A stretch of 64,000 nt of DNA, taken from Cheiracanthium punctorium (taxonomy: Eukaryota; Arthropoda; Arachnida; Araneae; Cheiracanthiidae). Both the position numbers and the translations under genes were made by a program. Location: the NCBI GenBank assembly GCA_038373885.1, contig JAWZYV010013168.1, positions 78,132-142,131 on the forward strand. Direction: 5' to 3'. The notes beneath the pieces were generated by a model. It worked only from the letters and a program-made list of their open reading frames with translations. It had not been told where the DNA came from and did not search any database. This document shows, in pieces, positions 61,082 to 64,000 of this stretch (within the stretch, counting starts at the first letter, position 1; every line of letters begins with the position of its first letter).

Positions 61082-61216
61082 ACAAATTTATTAGATAATT
61101 ATTAATGGATTATGTAAATATTTCTGTAAAATTAAAGCTAAAAATTATTACAAATTTATTAGACAATTATCAATGGATTATGTAAATATTTCTGTAAAAT
61201 TAAAGTAAAGATTATC
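61082..61216. repeat. 68-bp tandem duplication, 2 copies
   Basis: Units start ACAAATTTATTAGA at 61082 and 61150 and share ATGGATTATGTAAATATTTC; a few substitutions separate them. Confidence 0.93.
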
Positions 61217-62394
61217 AAAGGCAGAAATGAGCAAAGAAATATGATCATATTTAGCTGAGTGGATTTTATGGATGAATTTAGTTAAAAAATACTGCAAAAC
61301 TGAAAATAAATTGAAAATTGAATTTACAAAATTAAAATCACACCCGCACAAAAATGTCAGATATACTGAAAAAAAAAAAATTATGGATGTTCTGTGAATA
61401 AAACATTTTTTTAACAGCATTTTAACCAACATTTAAAGTATTCTTAAAAACTGTATTTTTCATGAAATTAGAGGTATTTGGAGGGCCCATATTTGGGGGC
61501 TCTGACTATCTTCGAATGAATTTACAATATGAGTTGTTAATATTCAAGGTTATATTATCAGATAAAAAGAAAAAGTTCTCTGAAGTACCTCAGAGTCAGT
61601 CACAGTCGAGAAAATAACGTGGCAAAAATGACCGAAATTATTTCTACGTCGCTCCTGTGGGGATTTTGACAATCCCTCCTCCCCCAATAACTCCAAAACT
61701 AAAAGAGGTAAATTAAAAATATTTAAGATTTTTTCTTTCCTTGTGTAAGGCAACACAAGGAAAAAAAAATCATGAAATTCTGAGATAGTGATTGAAACTT
61801 TTCTCTTTTTTACCCCGATTTGCTCTTGCAATGCGTCTTAAATGGATTATCAATCAAGCATCATGTGAGAAACAGTGATAATAATAATAATAACTACATT
61901 GGGGGAAACATACTGAAGCAATTCCCAAGTTGGACGACTCGAACAATTTGCTTGTCCCCAGCCTAAGTGATCCCCCCCCCCCAAAAAAAAAGTAAATGAA
62001 TAAAAGTGAGCATATTTTACAAGGAAAATAGCTATACCGATTGGATGTAGATGACAGATAAATAAGGGCAACATCAAACAGCATATCAGCAACATCAAAC
62101 TGTATTCCCTGATTTTGTTATCATTAGTCAGCAGCCTACAGGGCAACAGCTAATTTAAGGACCCCAATCATATAATGGCACAATTGTCTATTGTAGAAAG
62201 GTGTTAAGTGTTTATAGGAAATTCTTGCTTATCTTCGACAATTCTCTAAAATGGTTGCGTCGGTCATTGATTTTGAGTATCGTGGAAATAATTTTGCCAT
62301 GGAATGAAAAGAATCGTGCAAAACTTTTGGAGCATCTCAATAATTTTATTATAAAAAAGGTCTTCCTATGTAAAAAATAATTTACATACAGGTC
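61217..62394. other. No gene recognised
   Basis: A (TAA)n microsatellite at about 61878-61893 and a C-run/A-run at 61971-61991. Several open frames but no family motif. Confidence 0.4.
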
Positions 62395-62911
62395 GTGACT
62401 AAGACAGTAGGAGGACCTAAGTACTGTTCAGGGTCCCCTATACATTCATACCCTGCTGACCCATATATATGTGTAGTCACTGGAATTTTTCAGATTAGAA
62501 CTTAAGCTCTCTTAATAATCCCTGGGCCTATGGAAAAAAACTTAAGGGAGGGGGGGGGGGGGACTTCAAATAAATTATCTAGAGCGGGGCAAATTTCACA
62601 CTTGTAACAATTTCAATTCTGATTTTGCTTTCTAGTGCAGTTTTGTTTACATCCTAGAAAATGCACTAAAACTCTAGGGGGGGAGGCAAGCGACCTACCT
62701 TGACCCCCTTTTTATGGCCGCCTTTGTAGGGGCCCCTAGGCCGAGGCTCCCTATACAGTCATACCTAGCTGATACATTTATGTATAGTAATTAGAAGTTT
62801 TCAGACTAGAACATCAAATCTCTTAATAATTCTGGGCCCCAGGATTATTTATTTGGCTTCGTCTCTTGAGATTTCGGTATAATCTTGAACATTAACATTT
62901 TTCTAAACCCA

Positions 62912-63120
62912 CCCAGGTAGTGTAGCTACTAAAGAACCATTCTATCACGCCTTGGGTCTGGGTTCGAAATCCCGCTTGGGCATGGATGTTAACTTGTTCA
63001 TCCCTTCATAGGAGGTAATGCAGTCCGTCCACTGGGTGTCCCCATAATGAAATGGACAGTAATTCGGGCCTTTGTAAGGGCGAATGCTTGATGAGCAAGT
63101 ACCCGCACATTAAAGGAGGG
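62912..63120 (+). mobile_element. tRNA-derived SINE, copy 2
   Basis: ACCCAGGTAGTGTAGCTACT (A-box region) and GGTTCGAAATCC (B box with one extra A, 62961-62972), then GCTTGGGCATGGATGTTAAC, CCCATAATGAAATGG and GAATGCTTGATGAGCAAGTA. Collinear with copy 1 without its insertion. A-rich tail. Confidence 0.82.
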
Positions 63121-63221
63121 GAAAAAGAAAAAAAGTTTTTATTTAAAGAAAAGTGAAAATGGAATTTAAAAATTTCTAACGATTTCGGGGGCCCCTTATC
63201 AGTCGGGGCCCGGGCGGACCG

Positions 63222-63241
63222 CCCCCCCCCCCCCCCCCCCC
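63222..63241. repeat. 20-C homopolymer
   Basis: C-run inside the right end of the 59667-63254 candidate element. Confidence 0.85.
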
Positions 63242-63254
63242 GTTAGTCCGCTTT

Positions 63255-64000
63255 TGTTAGTGAATATTTGTTTTAAATGTGTTTTAGATTATTAAATAGA
63301 CAGTATTTATGTATTATTGAAATGTTTGAAGCTTTATGAAATTAGATGCTGTTGTACTTGTATGTTTAAAGGAATGTACAATGTGCGTATATTGATCGCA
63401 ACCTCTTCTCTCTGTTTTAAGTGTTTCAAATACAATATTCTACACGTACTCATTCATTAAAAAAAGTATGTCATGTGATAACGCAAATTTGGGTATTTTT
63501 ATAAAATAAAAATAAATAACCTCAAAACATTTAAAAAAAGTATGATTATGAACTTCAATCACCTTTTCAACTGTGTTTACATTATAACAGTCTTAGTTTT
63601 TAAAATACATTCGACTTGTCGACAAAAAAGCTAATCTTTCAAATAAGTCGTAATAATGCAAGTAAAATCATTTAATCAATTACAATAATAAATAAGAACT
63701 GAAAATAAAACTTTTTAATCGATACTTCATTGCTCATGAAAATTTAATTGCACAATTAAAGATTTAAAAACAGTACAGTATTTGAACTTTGAACTTATCA
63801 AATGTCTGGCTGCTAGCATCTGGAGTCGCCTATTCACAGTGGTTATCTTCATTATAATTTTGTTTTAAAAATTTACTCACGCTTTCCCTCATTTTCTTCT
63901 CTAACTTTCTTTTGCTTTCTGAAATAAGCTCCGGATGGACGTTTTCTATTCATGTTTAAAGATGAACATCGTTAGCAAAGTATCCCCTCTGAAACAGAAA
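63255..64000. other. No gene recognised; within coronin intron 3
   Basis: AT-rich noncoding DNA. I looked for coronin exon 4 and did not find it. Confidence 0.45.

Larger units (their letters stand above)
59667..63254. mobile_element. Possible large element bounded by CGGACTAACG inverted ends
   Basis: CAGTGGCGGACTAACG at 59667 and the inverse of CGTTAGTCCGCTTTTG at 63241-63254 match over GCGGACTAACG, each with GGCCCGGG-type DNA inside. No matching target duplication was found, and the right end abuts a 20-C run. Interior: AT-rich DNA, a tandem duplication (61082-61216), near-duplicate segments (62395-62525, 62738-62836) and SINE copy 2. Confidence 0.45.

Overview
The window looks like a slice of a large, AT-rich, repeat-dense arthropod genome, probably a chelicerate such as a spider (inference from coronin similarity and repeat character, no database used). 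The only confident host gene is coronin (the coro / coronin-1 type WD-repeat actin regulator), on the + strand. Three coding exons are visible: 8641-8838, 26557-26809 and 44675-44850. They join in phase into 209 residues. A 3' splice site abuts the ATG, so a 5' UTR exon should lie upstream. The phase-0 donor at 44851 opens an intron that does not close in the window, so the C-terminal half lies to the right. Introns 1 and 2 are 17.7 and 17.9 kb.

Nearly everything else is a layered deposit of transposable elements.

1-8640: three decayed short repeats, two copies of an 8-bp-target-site MITE (1773-1934, 2597-2785), and a 400-bp-arm inverted repeat built from a Penelope-like reverse transcriptase N-terminus (3214-4514).

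Intron 1 (8839-26556): a dead Tc1-type transposon with another element inserted in its left terminus (9830-12216); a composite repeat family (12.3-15.9 kb) holding a 1.15-kb hAT-like insertion; TTAA-target (piggyBac-like) and 8-bp-target (hAT-like) MITEs; and a 3.4-kb hAT-like element (19223-22672).

Intron 2 (26810-44674): an about 8.2-kb transposon with about 400-bp terminal inverted repeats (27681-35866). It holds N- and C-terminal fragments of one transposase-like protein, and the N-terminal fragment lies in a recent 1.75-kb tandem duplication. Further right are mariner-type remnants and a second copy of the composite repeat with a hAT-inside-hAT nest.

Intron 3 (44851 to end): a LINE RT scrap, a piggyBac relic that still encodes the acidic transposase N-terminus (46943-47706), several MITEs, two tRNA-derived SINEs, and a minus-strand Penelope-like element with RT and GIY-YIG remnants and a partial tandem copy (56397-58676).

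No functional autonomous element, tRNA, rRNA, CRISPR array or prokaryotic feature was seen. The most useful new content is the set of precisely bounded elements with matching target-site duplications, several nested and so relatively datable, and the long-TIR transposon with its internal duplication.
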